From Streptomyces sp. B1I3 (GTDB taxonomy: Bacteria > Actinomycetota > Actinomycetes > Streptomycetales > Streptomycetaceae): DNA of 64,000 nucleotides. A program made the translations under genes and the position numbers. Location: NCBI RefSeq assembly GCF_030816615.1, contig NZ_JAUSYD010000001.1, forward strand, positions 7,090,501 to 7,154,500, written 5' to 3'. A model generated the notes under the pieces. The model had not been told where the DNA came from. It ran no database searches and saw only the letters and a list, made by a program, of their open reading frames with translations. Positions 43,624 to 51,930 of the stretch are shown piece after piece. Each line of letters opens with the position of its first letter. Position 1 is the stretch's first letter.

Positions 43624-45858
43624 TCAGCGCAACGCTTCGGGCAACGGCTCGCGGTGGACGATCCCGAGGCGCTGCGTGGCACGGGTCAGCGCCACGTACA
43701 GATCACTGGTCCCGTACCGGGCCGGCTCCACCACGAGGACGTGGTCGAACTCCAGCCCCTTGGCCCCGCGCGGGTCGAGCAGCACCACCGGAAGGGTGAG
43801 GTCTGGAGCGTCACCGGCCGTGACACCCGGGAGCGGGGCGGCGATCTCTTCATGCAGGTCGCGCGGTGCGATCACCGCGAGGCGCCCCTCCTCGGGCGTC
43901 AGCTCCCCGACGGCCCGCGCCACCGCGCCGGCCAGGTCCTCACCCGCGTCCAGCGTCCACGGCACCTCACCGGTGGACCGCACCGAGCCGGGCGGTTCGA
44001 AGGAGGGGTCCTCGGCCCGGACGACCTTGGCGGCCAGCTCCATGATCTCGGCGGGCGTGCGGTAGTTGACCCCGAGCCTGACGTGCTCGAAGCGGTCACC
44101 GACGTACGGCCGCAAAATGCGCTCCCACGAGCCCACACCGGCCTCCTCGGAGGTCTGCGCCGGATCGCCGACCAGGGTCAGTGAGCGGGTCGGTGCCCGT
44201 CGCATCAGCAGGCGCCACGCCATCGGGGACAGCTCCTGGGCCTCGTCCACGATGATGTGCCCGAAGGCCCACGTCCGGTCGGCGGCGGCCCGCTCGGCCG
44301 CGCTGCGGTGATCGGACTCCTCGTGCCGCTCCGCCATCCGCTCGGCGTCGACGATGTCGTGGGCGGAGAGGACCTCGGACTCCTCGTCCTCGAACTCGTA
44401 CGTCTCCGATCCCCTCGAAAGCTCCAGCACACCCTGGGCGTAGGCGATCCGCTCCTGGCGCCCGGCCTCGGCGGCGGCCCGCTCGGCGCTGTCGTCGGCG
44501 CCGAGCAGTTCGGCCGCCTCGTCGAGCAGCGGGACGTCGGCGGGTGTCCACTGCGCCCCGCCGGGCGTGCGCCGGATCGCCTCGGCGTCCTCGGCCGGCA
44601 GGTACACCGGCTCGGACAGGTAGTCGCCGAGGAACTCCTCAGGGGTGAGCGTGGGCCACAGGTCCGCGACGGCGGCATGCACCTCCTCGCTCGCGGCGAC
44701 GGCCTTGCCGAGCTGGGCGATGTCGTCGGGCCCCAGGAAGTTGGGGCCCCCGTACGGGTCGGCCCCGATGCGCTCCGCGAGCTGCGCGGTGAGGGCGTCG
44801 ATGATGTGGAAGGCGAAGTACGGACGGGCGAGATTGTGCGGCAGACGGGTGTCGCGGGCCGCCTGCCGTGCCTCGTAGGCGATCTCCCAGTCCAGCACGA
44901 GGTCCCCGTCGTCGTGGGGGACGACCACGGGGTCCCCCGGCTCGGGCAGCCGCTGGCGGTCGCGCACGGCGAGGGCGAGGGCCTCCGCCATGTCCTCACC
45001 GCCCTTGACGGCGGCGGCGCGGGGCGTGTCGGTGCCACGGGCGTACACCCCGGGGAAGAGCTCGGCCTGCGTGGCCAGCATGACGCCCGTCTCACCGAGC
45101 GCCGGCAGCACCTCGCCGATGTAGCGCAGGAAGGCGGGGTTGGGGCCCACGACCAGGACGGCGCGCTTGGCGAGCAGTTCACGGTGTTCGTAGAGCAGGA
45201 AGGCCGCCCGGTGCAGCGCGACCGCCGTCTTGCCCGTACCGGGGCCGCCCTCGACGACGAGCACACCGCGGTGCGGGGCGCGGATGATGCGGTCCTGCTC
45301 CGCCTGGATGGTGCGCACGATGTCGCCCATGCGGCCGGTGCGGGCGGCGCCGAGCGCGGCGAGCAGTACGGCGTCGCCGCTGGGGTCCTCGAAGCCGCTG
45401 CGCTCGCGGTCACCCAGGTCGAGGATCTCGTCGTGCAGCTCGGTCACCCGGCGGCCCTCGGTGGTGATGTGCCTGCGCCGGCGCAGCCCCATGGGCGTGT
45501 ACCCGGTCGCGAGATAGAAGGGACGGGCGACCGGCGCCCGCCAGTCGATCAGAAGAGGCGTGTGCTCGGCGTCGTCCTCGCGGATTCCGACCCGGCCGAT
45601 ATGGTGCGCGGTGCCGTCCGAAAGGTCGATACGGCCGAAACACAGTGAGCCGTCCACCGCATTGAGCGCTGCCAGCAGACCTGAACGCTCGGCGACCAGC
45701 ACGTCGCGTTCCAGGCGCGCCTGCAGACCGGTCCCGACCGGCGTCAAGGCGTCCTCGACGTGCTGCGCGGCCGCTCCGCGCAGCACGTCGACACGCTCGT
45801 GGACCCGCCGGACGAATTCCTGTTCCGCCTGCAGTTCGGCGTTTTCGCGGGTTGACAA
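43624..45858 (-). CDS. helD: HelD-like superfamily 1 helicase / RNA polymerase recycling factor
   Basis: A 744-residue UvrD-type ATPase of the HelD family. Residues 1-110 form the coiled N-terminal arm (TRENAELQAEQEFVRRVHER). Walker A is GGPGTGKTAVALHRAAFLL, motif II IIVDEAQELSP, motif III GDPAQTSEEAG, and motif VI VALTRATQRL. HelD proteins pull stalled RNA polymerase off DNA, and some actinobacterial relatives give rifampicin tolerance. The start is TTG at 45856-45858 with GGGAG about seven bases upstream. No ATG or GTG fits. A GCAA-capped hairpin and a perfect palindrome lie in front. Confidence 0.9.
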   Translation of the reverse strand: MSTRENAELQAEQEFVRRVHERVDVLRGAAAQHVEDALTPVGTGLQARLERDVLVAERSGLLAALNAVDGSLCFGRIDLSDGTAHHIGRVGIREDDAEHTPLLIDWRAPVARPFYLATGYTPMGLRRRRHITTEGRRVTELHDEILDLGDRERSGFEDPSGDAVLLAALGAARTGRMGDIVRTIQAEQDRIIRAPHRGVLVVEGGPGTGKTAVALHRAAFLLYEHRELLAKRAVLVVGPNPAFLRYIGEVLPALGETGVMLATQAELFPGVYARGTDTPRAAAVKGGEDMAEALALAVRDRQRLPEPGDPVVVPHDDGDLVLDWEIAYEARQAARDTRLPHNLARPYFAFHIIDALTAQLAERIGADPYGGPNFLGPDDIAQLGKAVAASEEVHAAVADLWPTLTPEEFLGDYLSEPVYLPAEDAEAIRRTPGGAQWTPADVPLLDEAAELLGADDSAERAAAEAGRQERIAYAQGVLELSRGSETYEFEDEESEVLSAHDIVDAERMAERHEESDHRSAAERAAADRTWAFGHIIVDEAQELSPMAWRLLMRRAPTRSLTLVGDPAQTSEEAGVGSWERILRPYVGDRFEHVRLGVNYRTPAEIMELAAKVVRAEDPSFEPPGSVRSTGEVPWTLDAGEDLAGAVARAVGELTPEEGRLAVIAPRDLHEEIAAPLPGVTAGDAPDLTLPVVLLDPRGAKGLEFDHVLVVEPARYGTSDLYVALTRATQRLGIVHREPLPEALR

Positions 45859-45894
45859 AGTGGCTCCCTGCCCGATACGGTGAATCTTGTTGGG

Positions 45895-45914
45895 CCCCCT
45901 TGCGGGGTCTTTTT
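45895..45914. promoter_or_regulatory. Hairpin with GCAA loop in the helD leader
   Basis: On the minus strand CCCC-GCAA-GGGG forms a hairpin with a GNRA-type tetraloop about 37 bases before the helD TTG. On the plus strand the same bases read as a C/G stem followed by five T, like an intrinsic terminator for antisense transcription. Confidence 0.5.
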
Positions 45915-45947
45915 CTGTATGCACACAGAAACAACGAATATACGCGA

Positions 45948-45985
45948 CGAAATCCCCGATCCGCAATTGCGGATCGGGGATTTCG
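45948..45985. terminator. 38-bp perfect palindrome, terminator after the ferredoxin gene
   Basis: The 19-base arm from 45948 (CGAAATCCCCGATCCGCAA) is followed directly by its exact complement to 45985. It lies 37 bases after the ferredoxin stop and ahead of helD on the same strand, so it likely ends the P450 operon. Confidence 0.8.
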
Positions 45986-46022
45986 CCGTTCCGGACCGGT
46001 CGTGGCCCGCCCACGCGGTTCC

Positions 46023-46250
46023 TCAGGGGCGCGGCCCGACCAGCCGTTCCCCGTCCCTGACGAGGATCGCCGAGGCGGGACAGGAGTCCGCGGCGTCCAG
46101 CGCGCGCTCGTCCCGGGGAATGCGGTCGTTCACGGGTCGCGCCCGGTCCGTGTCGTCCAGTCGGTACAGCTCGGGTGCGATGCCGCTGCACATGCCCGAC
46201 CCCATGCAGAGCCCGCGGTCGACCTCCGTCGTCCAGGTCACGGCCCTCAC
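46023..46250 (-). CDS. Ferredoxin of P450 redox pair
   Basis: A 75-residue iron-sulfur protein. Cysteines are spaced as LCMGSGMC and, later, DSCPAS. This three-cysteine layout is that of the [3Fe-4S]-type ferredoxins that feed electrons to actinobacterial P450s. The GTG at 46248-46250 overlaps the P450 stop (GTGA), so the two proteins are made together. A longer open frame begins 17 codons upstream inside the P450 gene but would not match the family start. Confidence 0.9.
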   Translation of the reverse strand: MRAVTWTTEVDRGLCMGSGMCSGIAPELYRLDDTDRARPVNDRIPRDERALDAADSCPASAILVRDGERLVGPRP

Positions 46251-47440
46251 CACCCCACCGGCATCTCGCGGGGACCCCGCACGAGCATCTGGTCCTTCCA
46301 TGCCACGTCCCCTGCCAGATGCAGGCCGGGGAAGCGGACGAGCAGGGCTTCCAGTGCCTCCTGCAGTTCCAGCCTGGCGAGCGGCGCACCGAGGCAGTGG
46401 TGGACCCCGTGTCCGAAGCCCAGGTGCTGCACACCGCTCCTGGTGACGTCCAGCCGGCCGGCTCCGTCGAACTTCAGGGCGTCGCGGTTGGCGGCGCCCA
46501 CCGCGACGAGCACGGGTTCGCCGGCCCGGACCAGCGTGCCGCCGACCTCCACGTCCTGGGTCGCGTACCGCGGGAAGCTCGCGCCGCTGCCCAGCGGCAC
46601 GAACCGCAGGAGCTCCTCGACCGCTCCGCGGATCAGGCCGGGGCGCTGCCGCAGCAGTTCCAGCTGGCCGGGGTGGTCGAGCAGGACGTGCACGAAGTTG
46701 GGGATCTGGGTCGCGGTGGTCTCGTGGCCCGCGACGAGGATGCCGACGCAGAGGTCCACCAGTTCCTGCTCGCTGAGCCGGTCCCCGGTGTCGCGGGCCT
46801 CGATCAGTCCGGTCATCAGGTCCGCCTCGGGGTGGCGCCGGTGCTCCTCGATCAACCGGCCCATGTAGGCCTGCAGTTCCTCGCGACTACGCTGGAACTC
46901 CGCGGCCGTCAGGGAACTCGTGGACAGCGCGGCGTCGCTCCAGACCCGGAATTTGGGCCTGTCCTCCTCCGGTACGCCGAGCATGCGGCAGATCACCGCG
47001 ACCGGGATCGGCAGCGCGTAGTGCTCCACGAGGTCGGCGGGCTGCCCCTGGGTCTCCATCGCGTCCAGCAGCCCGTGGGCCAGTTCCCGTACGGCGGGCC
47101 GCAACTTCTCCACCTGGTGCACGGTGAACGCCTTCGCCACCAGGGTGCGCAGGCGGGTGTGCCCCGGAGGGTCCATGCTCAGGATGCCGCTGTCCCGGCG
47201 GCCTTCCGACTGGCGGGGTTCGTCGTGACGCAGAGCCTCGGCCCGGCTGAAGCGCCGGTCGCCGAGGACGAGGCGGGCGTCGGCGTAGCGGGTGGCCAGC
47301 CACGCGGGTTCGCCGTACGTCATCCGCACGCGCATCAGCCCGGGCCGTCCCAGGGCCTCCTGGTAGGCGTCTGCCAGCCCCAGCCCGGCCGGTTCGTTGA
47401 AGGGGTAGGGAACGGGCGTCTGTTCGGCCGTGGCCGTCAT
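46247..47440 (-). CDS. Cytochrome P450
   Basis: A 397-residue soluble bacterial P450. The I-helix oxygen motif AGHETTA, the ExxR motif (EELLR region) and the heme loop FGHGVHHCLGAPLARLEL with the Cys ligand are complete. It resembles the CYP105/CYP107 groups of Streptomyces. No biosynthetic cluster surrounds it, so its substrate is open; xenobiotic or tailoring oxidation are both possible. GGGAGG lies seven bases before the ATG. A tiny ORF with a better ribosome-binding site ends 15 bases upstream. Confidence 0.93.
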   Translation of the reverse strand: MTATAEQTPVPYPFNEPAGLGLADAYQEALGRPGLMRVRMTYGEPAWLATRYADARLVLGDRRFSRAEALRHDEPRQSEGRRDSGILSMDPPGHTRLRTLVAKAFTVHQVEKLRPAVRELAHGLLDAMETQGQPADLVEHYALPIPVAVICRMLGVPEEDRPKFRVWSDAALSTSSLTAAEFQRSREELQAYMGRLIEEHRRHPEADLMTGLIEARDTGDRLSEQELVDLCVGILVAGHETTATQIPNFVHVLLDHPGQLELLRQRPGLIRGAVEELLRFVPLGSGASFPRYATQDVEVGGTLVRAGEPVLVAVGAANRDALKFDGAGRLDVTRSGVQHLGFGHGVHHCLGAPLARLELQEALEALLVRFPGLHLAGDVAWKDQMLVRGPREMPVGW

Positions 47441-47455
47441 CGTGTGACCTCCCTG

Positions 47456-47521
47456 TTACTCAGCGGACACTCGAGCATCGGGTTCGGCCGCCGAGACGGT
47501 CAACAGCGCCTTGTCGGCCAT
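47456..47521 (-). CDS. 21-residue leader ORF before the P450 gene
   Basis: The ATG at 47519-47521 is preceded by GGAGGAG with six bases of spacing, an almost ideal ribosome-binding site. It encodes MADKALLTVSAAEPDARVSA plus Glu and stops with TAA. The P450 start is 15 bases further. No family is recognised. It may be a translated leader, a small peptide, or the remains of an N-terminus. Confidence 0.45.
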   Translation of the reverse strand: MADKALLTVSAAEPDARVSAE

Positions 47522-47637
47522 CGCGAACTCCTCCGGGCGCCGGCGGGAGCGGGGCACGCGGAACGAAACCGCGGGGACGACGGCGGCCCGCCGCCACCGG
47601 GTGGCGTGTCACGCGAACGAGTGAAAGGCTCCGTTCC

Positions 47638-48588
47638 GTGGACCGTGATCAATTGGGAAAGCAACTACTGGACGGCCTGACCGTCGACACGAGCAGGCCG
47701 GAGCAGCCGATCCTGCTCGACGAGGCGGGCAGGCCGATCAAGACCTGGCGTGAGAACTATCCGTACGACCGCAAGGTGCGGCGCAAGGAGTACGAGCGGG
47801 ACAAACGCATCCTGCAGATCGAGATGCTCAAGCTCCAGAGGTGGACGAAGGACACCGGCGCGCGGATCGTCGTCGTGTGCGAGGGACGGGACGCGGCCGG
47901 CAAGGGCGGCACCATCCAGCGCTTCACCGAGCGCCTCAATCCTCGCGGCGCCCGCATCGTGGCCCTGGACAAGCCGACGGACCGCGAGCGGGGCCAGTGG
48001 TACTTCCAGCGTTACGTCGGCCGTCTGCCGGCGCCGGGCGAGCTCGTCTTCTTCGACCGCTCCTGGTACAACCGGGCCGGCGTCGAACGCGTCATGGGGT
48101 TCTGCACGCCGCCCGAATACGAACTGTTCCTCCGGCAGGCGCCGGTGTTCGAGCAGATGCTCGTCGACGACGGCATCCTCCTGGTGAAGTTCTGGTTCTC
48201 CGTCTCCCGGGCCGAGCAGCGCACGCGCTTCGCCATCCGCCAGGTCGACCCGGTACGCCAGTGGAAACTCTCACCCACGGACATCGACTCCCTCGACCGC
48301 TGGGACGACTACACCACCGCGAAGATCGACATGTTCCGTGCCACCGACACCGCGCACGCGCCGTGGACCGTCGTCAAGAGCAACGACAAGCGCCGCGCCC
48401 GTATCGAGGCGATGCGCAGCCTCCTCGCCCGGATCGACTACGCGGCGAAGGACCGCGAGGCGGTCGGCGCGCCGGACCCACTGATCGTCGGGGCGGCGGC
48501 CACGCTGCTCGAACCGGGGGAGGAGGACACCGCGCTCTCACCGACCCGCCTCGCGCCGAACACCGAAGGCCCGGGCGAGCATCCCTAG
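47638..48588 (+). CDS. Polyphosphate kinase 2
   Basis: Transfers phosphate between polyphosphate and nucleotides, usually making ATP or GTP from the diphosphate. The 316-residue protein has the PPK2 P-loop GRDAAGKGG (residues 83-91), then FTERLNPRG. The Walker B/lid region is FFDRSWYNRAGVERVMGFC (about 138-156). Arg/Lys-rich start RRKEYERDKRILQIEMLKLQ and WKLSPTDIDS agree with class I PPK2. The GTG at 47638 is the first start in frame. It is divergent from the P450 operon. Confidence 0.93.
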   Translation: MDRDQLGKQLLDGLTVDTSRPEQPILLDEAGRPIKTWRENYPYDRKVRRKEYERDKRILQIEMLKLQRWTKDTGARIVVVCEGRDAAGKGGTIQRFTERLNPRGARIVALDKPTDRERGQWYFQRYVGRLPAPGELVFFDRSWYNRAGVERVMGFCTPPEYELFLRQAPVFEQMLVDDGILLVKFWFSVSRAEQRTRFAIRQVDPVRQWKLSPTDIDSLDRWDDYTTAKIDMFRATDTAHAPWTVVKSNDKRRARIEAMRSLLARIDYAAKDREAVGAPDPLIVGAAATLLEPGEEDTALSPTRLAPNTEGPGEHP

Positions 48589-48616
48589 CGGCGAACGGAA
48601 GACTCTTGAAGGACGC

Positions 48617-48651
48617 CACGGCCGCCGGCCGGCGAGCGCCCGGCGGCCGTG
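48617..48651. terminator. Bidirectional hairpin terminator
   Basis: CACGGCCGCCGG (48617-48628) pairs exactly with CCGGCGGCCGTG (48640-48651). It lies between the convergent ppk2 and argG genes. Confidence 0.75.
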
Positions 48652-48732
48652 GGGCCGCCGGGCGCACGTGTGCGGGAGCAGGGCTCGGACAGCGGACGTC
48701 GGCGCCCGGCGGCCTGCCGGCCGCAGTCCCCG

Positions 48733-50184
48733 TCAGTCGGTGCCGAACTCCATCGCGGCGCGGTCGAGCATCTGGTCGGCGTCGCCCTCGGCCGGGCCGC
48801 GGGACGCGATGACCTCGGCGCCGCCCTCCGGCATCTCGCCGATCAGCTTCGTCGAGTCGGCCTGGGCGGCACCGAGCAGCGCCGCGTGGGTGTTGCCGAC
48901 GATGCCGAGGCCCGCGTACTGCTCCAGCTTGGCGCGGGAGTCGGCGATGTCGAGGTTGCGCATGGTGAGCTGGCCGATCCGGTCCACCGGGCCGAACGCC
49001 GAGTTGTCCGTGCGTTCCATGGACAGCTTGTCGGGGTGGTAGCTGAACGCCGGGCCGGAGGTGTTCATGACCGAGTAGTCCTCACCGCGCCGAAGCCGCA
49101 GCGTCACCTCTCCGGTGACTGCCGCGCCCACCCACCGCTGCAGCGACTCGCGGACCATCAGGGCCTGCGGGTCGAGCCAGCGGCCCTCGTACATGAGTCG
49201 GCCCAGGCGCCGTCCCTCGTTGTGGTACTGCGCGACCGTGTCCTCGTTGTGGATCGCGTTGACCAGACGCTCGTACACGGCGTGCAGCAGCGCCATGCCC
49301 GGGGCCTCGTAGATGCCACGGCTCTTGGCCTCGATGATCCGGTTCTCGATCTGGTCGGACATGCCCATGCCATGGCGGCCGCCGATGGCGTTGGCCTCCA
49401 TCACCAGGTCGACCGGGGAGGCGAACTCCTTGCCGTTGATCGTCACCGGACGGCCCTGGTCGAAGCCGATCGTCACGTCCTCGGCGGCGATCTCGACCGA
49501 GGGGTCCCAGAACCGCACCCCCATGATCGGGTCGACGGTCTCGACGCCGGTGTCGAGGTGCTCCAGCGTCTTCGCCTCGTGGGTGGCGCCCCAGATGTTG
49601 GCGTCGGTGGAGTAGGCCTTCTCCGTGCTGTCGCGGTAGGGGAGGTCGTGGGCGAGCAGCCACTCCGACATCTCCTTGCGGCCGCCGAGTTCGGAGACGA
49701 AGTCCGCGTCGAGCCACGGCTTGTAGATGCGCAGGTGGGGGTTGGCGAGCAGCCCGTAGCGGTAGAACCGCTCGATGTCGTTGCCCTTGAACGTCGAGCC
49801 GTCGCCCCAGATCTGCACGTCGTCCTCGAGCATGGCCCGGACCAGCAGGGTGCCCGTGACGGCGCGGCCGAGCGGCGTGGTGTTGAAGTACGCGCGCCCG
49901 CCGGAGCGGATGTGGAACGCGCCGCAGGTGAGCGCGGCCAGGCCCTCCTCGACCAGCGCCGCGCGGCAGTCGACCAGACGCGCGATCTCGGCGCCGTACG
50001 CCGACGCACGGCCGGGCACCGACGCGATGTCGGGCTCGTCGTACTGGCCGATGTCGGCCGTGTAGGTGCACGGGACGGCACCCTTGTCGCGCATCCACGC
50101 GACGGCGACGGAGGTGTCGAGTCCGCCGGAGAAGGCGATGCCGACGCGCTCGCCGGTGGGCAGGGAGGTGAGAACCTTAGACAT
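48733..50184 (-). CDS. argG: Argininosuccinate synthase, E. coli-type long form
   Basis: Joins citrulline and aspartate with ATP in arginine synthesis. The 483-residue length and the sequence (FSGGLDTSVAVAWMRDKGAV P-loop; GDGSTFKGNDIERFYRYG; GMGMSDQIENRIIEAKSRGI) match the E. coli-type ArgG. This form is distinct from the about 400-residue form most Streptomyces use in the main arg cluster. The ATG at 50182-50184 lies six bases after a -10 box, with no ribosome-binding site, so a leaderless transcript is likely. An ARG-box-like palindrome sits in the promoter. No other arg genes are near. Confidence 0.95.
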   Translation of the reverse strand: MSKVLTSLPTGERVGIAFSGGLDTSVAVAWMRDKGAVPCTYTADIGQYDEPDIASVPGRASAYGAEIARLVDCRAALVEEGLAALTCGAFHIRSGGRAYFNTTPLGRAVTGTLLVRAMLEDDVQIWGDGSTFKGNDIERFYRYGLLANPHLRIYKPWLDADFVSELGGRKEMSEWLLAHDLPYRDSTEKAYSTDANIWGATHEAKTLEHLDTGVETVDPIMGVRFWDPSVEIAAEDVTIGFDQGRPVTINGKEFASPVDLVMEANAIGGRHGMGMSDQIENRIIEAKSRGIYEAPGMALLHAVYERLVNAIHNEDTVAQYHNEGRRLGRLMYEGRWLDPQALMVRESLQRWVGAAVTGEVTLRLRRGEDYSVMNTSGPAFSYHPDKLSMERTDNSAFGPVDRIGQLTMRNLDIADSRAKLEQYAGLGIVGNTHAALLGAAQADSTKLIGEMPEGGAEVIASRGPAEGDADQMLDRAAMEFGTD

Positions 50185-50190
50185 GGGAAG

Positions 50191-50220
50191 AGTATGCGCC
50201 AGATCGCATGATCATGCAAA
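50191..50220 (-). promoter_or_regulatory. Leaderless argG promoter
   Basis: Minus strand: -35 TTTGCA (50220-50215), an 18-base spacer, and -10 CATACT (50196-50191). Transcription would start at or next to the A of the ATG. Confidence 0.55.
50206..50217. promoter_or_regulatory. ARG-box-like operator
   Basis: The perfect palindrome GCATGATCATGC lies between and over the -35 and -10 boxes of argG. It fits the TGCATGATCATGCG-like half-site pattern bound by ArgR/AhrC proteins, so arginine repression is likely. Confidence 0.6.
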
Positions 50221-50465
50221 GTGGGCTGCGTGACTCCGCTGCCGGCACCTCCACGGGAAGCCGGTGCGCGCACGAATGACCGCCGTCGGTGTGGCGGGTC
50301 GCCACGCCACGGCGAAGGAGCCGTACCGCCGGGGCAGGGGACCGCCGCGACGACCGTTCCGGGCCGTTCCTGGCCGGCCGCGTGACCTTCGGGGCGTACG
50401 CGGGCATAGGTCCTGTCCGGGACGGGACCCACGGCCCCACGACGCACAGCGGACGGAGACAGGCG

Positions 50466-51029
50466 ATGGCCCCCACCACCGGCGAGGCCCGCGCGGCGAA
50501 GGCCCCCCGCAGCATCCGGCTGCCGGGGATCATGCTCGGGATCGGGCTGGGCGGGTTCGTCGACGGCATCCTGCTGCACCAGCTCCTGCAGTGGCACCAC
50601 ATGCTCACCAGCACCGACGACGACCGCATCGGGGTGAAGTACTACAACCCCCACACCGTCTCGGGCCTGGAGATGAACACCGTGTGGGACGGCATCTTCC
50701 ACGTCGTGTGCTGGTTGGCGGTCCTCGTGGGCCTGGCCGTCCTGTACTCCCGGGTCACCCGCGACCGCCGCCGCGTATGGGCCTCCCGCGTGCTGTGGGG
50801 CTGGATTTTGGCCGGCTGGGGTCTGTTCAACATCGTGGAGGGGCTCATCGACCACCAGATCCTGGCCATCCACCACGTCCACGGCGGCCCCCACCGGATC
50901 TGGTGGGACATGGGATTCCTCCTCCTGGGCCTGCTCCTGCTCATCGGCGGCCACCTCCTCCGGCGCAGCGGGGAGCCGTTCGACCCCGACGCCCCCGCGC
51001 GGGGTGGGCGGCAGGCCGGGAACGACTGA
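50466..51029 (+). CDS. DUF2243 membrane protein
   Basis: A 187-residue protein with four membrane helices. Conserved features of the DUF2243 family are seen: GIGLGGFVDGILLHQLLQWH, then LEMNTVWDGIFHV and FNIVEGLIDHQILAIHHVH. It is rich in His, suggesting metal or heme handling. The ATG at 50466 follows GGAGA. The next gene, a CtaG homologue, starts on its stop (TGATG), and this pairing is common in actinobacteria. The function is unknown, perhaps linked to oxidase assembly. Confidence 0.9.
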   Translation: MAPTTGEARAAKAPRSIRLPGIMLGIGLGGFVDGILLHQLLQWHHMLTSTDDDRIGVKYYNPHTVSGLEMNTVWDGIFHVVCWLAVLVGLAVLYSRVTRDRRRVWASRVLWGWILAGWGLFNIVEGLIDHQILAIHHVHGGPHRIWWDMGFLLLGLLLLIGGHLLRRSGEPFDPDAPARGGRQAGND

Positions 51030-51868
51030 TGGACCACGACATGCCCCTGCCCGACCCCGGAGCCTCCGGCGGCGTGCCGGGGGCCGCGGTGCCCGCGTTC
51101 GTGCTGCTGTTCGCCGGCGCCTACCTGGTGCTGGCCCACCGGGCCCGCCGCCGCAACCCCGTACAAGGGTGGAGCCGATGGCGGACAGCCGGCTTCGTGG
51201 CCGGGATCGCGCTGCTCGCGCTGGCCCTGCTGCCGCCCGTCGCCGCGTACGCCCACCACGACTTCCGCGGGCACATGGTCCAGCACATGCTCATCGGGAT
51301 GTACGCGCCGCTCGCCCTCGTACTCGGCGCCCCCGTCACCCTGCTGCTGCGCACCCTGCCCGCCCCAGGGGGCCGGGGGCTGACCAGGGTGCTGCACAGC
51401 CGCCCGGCCCGCCTGGCGGCGCACCCCGCCGTCGCGCTGCTCCTGTCCACCGGCACCCTCGTGGCGCTCTACGTCACCCCGCTGTACGACGCGACCATGC
51501 GCCACCCGGCAGGGCACTGGCTGCTGAACGCGCACTTCCTGCTGTCCGGGTGCCTGTTCGCCCACGCCGTCGCCGGGCCCGACCCGGCGCCATCACGGCC
51601 GGGCGTACGTGCCCGGCTGGTCTGCCTGGGTGTCGCGATCGCGGTACACGCCGTGCTCTCGCAGATGATGTACGGGGGCTTCTGGACGGACGTCCACGCG
51701 CCCGTCGACCAGGTCCGGGGCGGCGCGGAGATCATGTACTACGGCGGCGACATCGCCGAACTCCTCCTGGCCGCCGCCCTGGTGGCCACCTGGCGCCCCG
51801 ACCCCCGGCCACGCCCGCGCGCCCGGGGACCTGCCCGGGGCGTGCCTGCGGGAGGAGCCGGGGGCTGA
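51029..51868 (+). CDS. CtaG family cytochrome c oxidase assembly protein
   Basis: A 279-residue membrane protein with about seven helices, of the CtaG/caa3 assembly family. His-containing signatures HHDFRGHMVQHMLIGMYAPL and GHWLLNAHFLLSGCLFAHAV are present, as is GGDIAELLLAAALV at the end. These are thought to bring copper to cytochrome oxidase. The ATG overlaps the DUF2243 stop by one base, so the two act as a unit. Confidence 0.9.
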   Translation: MDHDMPLPDPGASGGVPGAAVPAFVLLFAGAYLVLAHRARRRNPVQGWSRWRTAGFVAGIALLALALLPPVAAYAHHDFRGHMVQHMLIGMYAPLALVLGAPVTLLLRTLPAPGGRGLTRVLHSRPARLAAHPAVALLLSTGTLVALYVTPLYDATMRHPAGHWLLNAHFLLSGCLFAHAVAGPDPAPSRPGVRARLVCLGVAIAVHAVLSQMMYGGFWTDVHAPVDQVRGGAEIMYYGGDIAELLLAAALVATWRPDPRPRPRARGPARGVPAGGAGG

Positions 51869-51930
51869 GGCGTTCCCGCCCCCGGCCGCGCCGGGCCGGA
51901 ACGGGCCCTGCGCAGGGGTAAGAAGGGGGT

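Noticed and set aside
45890..45915. Rifamycin-associated element in front of helD
   Set aside because: Only a short CCGCAAG-like core resembles what I recall of that inverted repeat, and the outer arms do not fit. I describe it simply as a hairpin.
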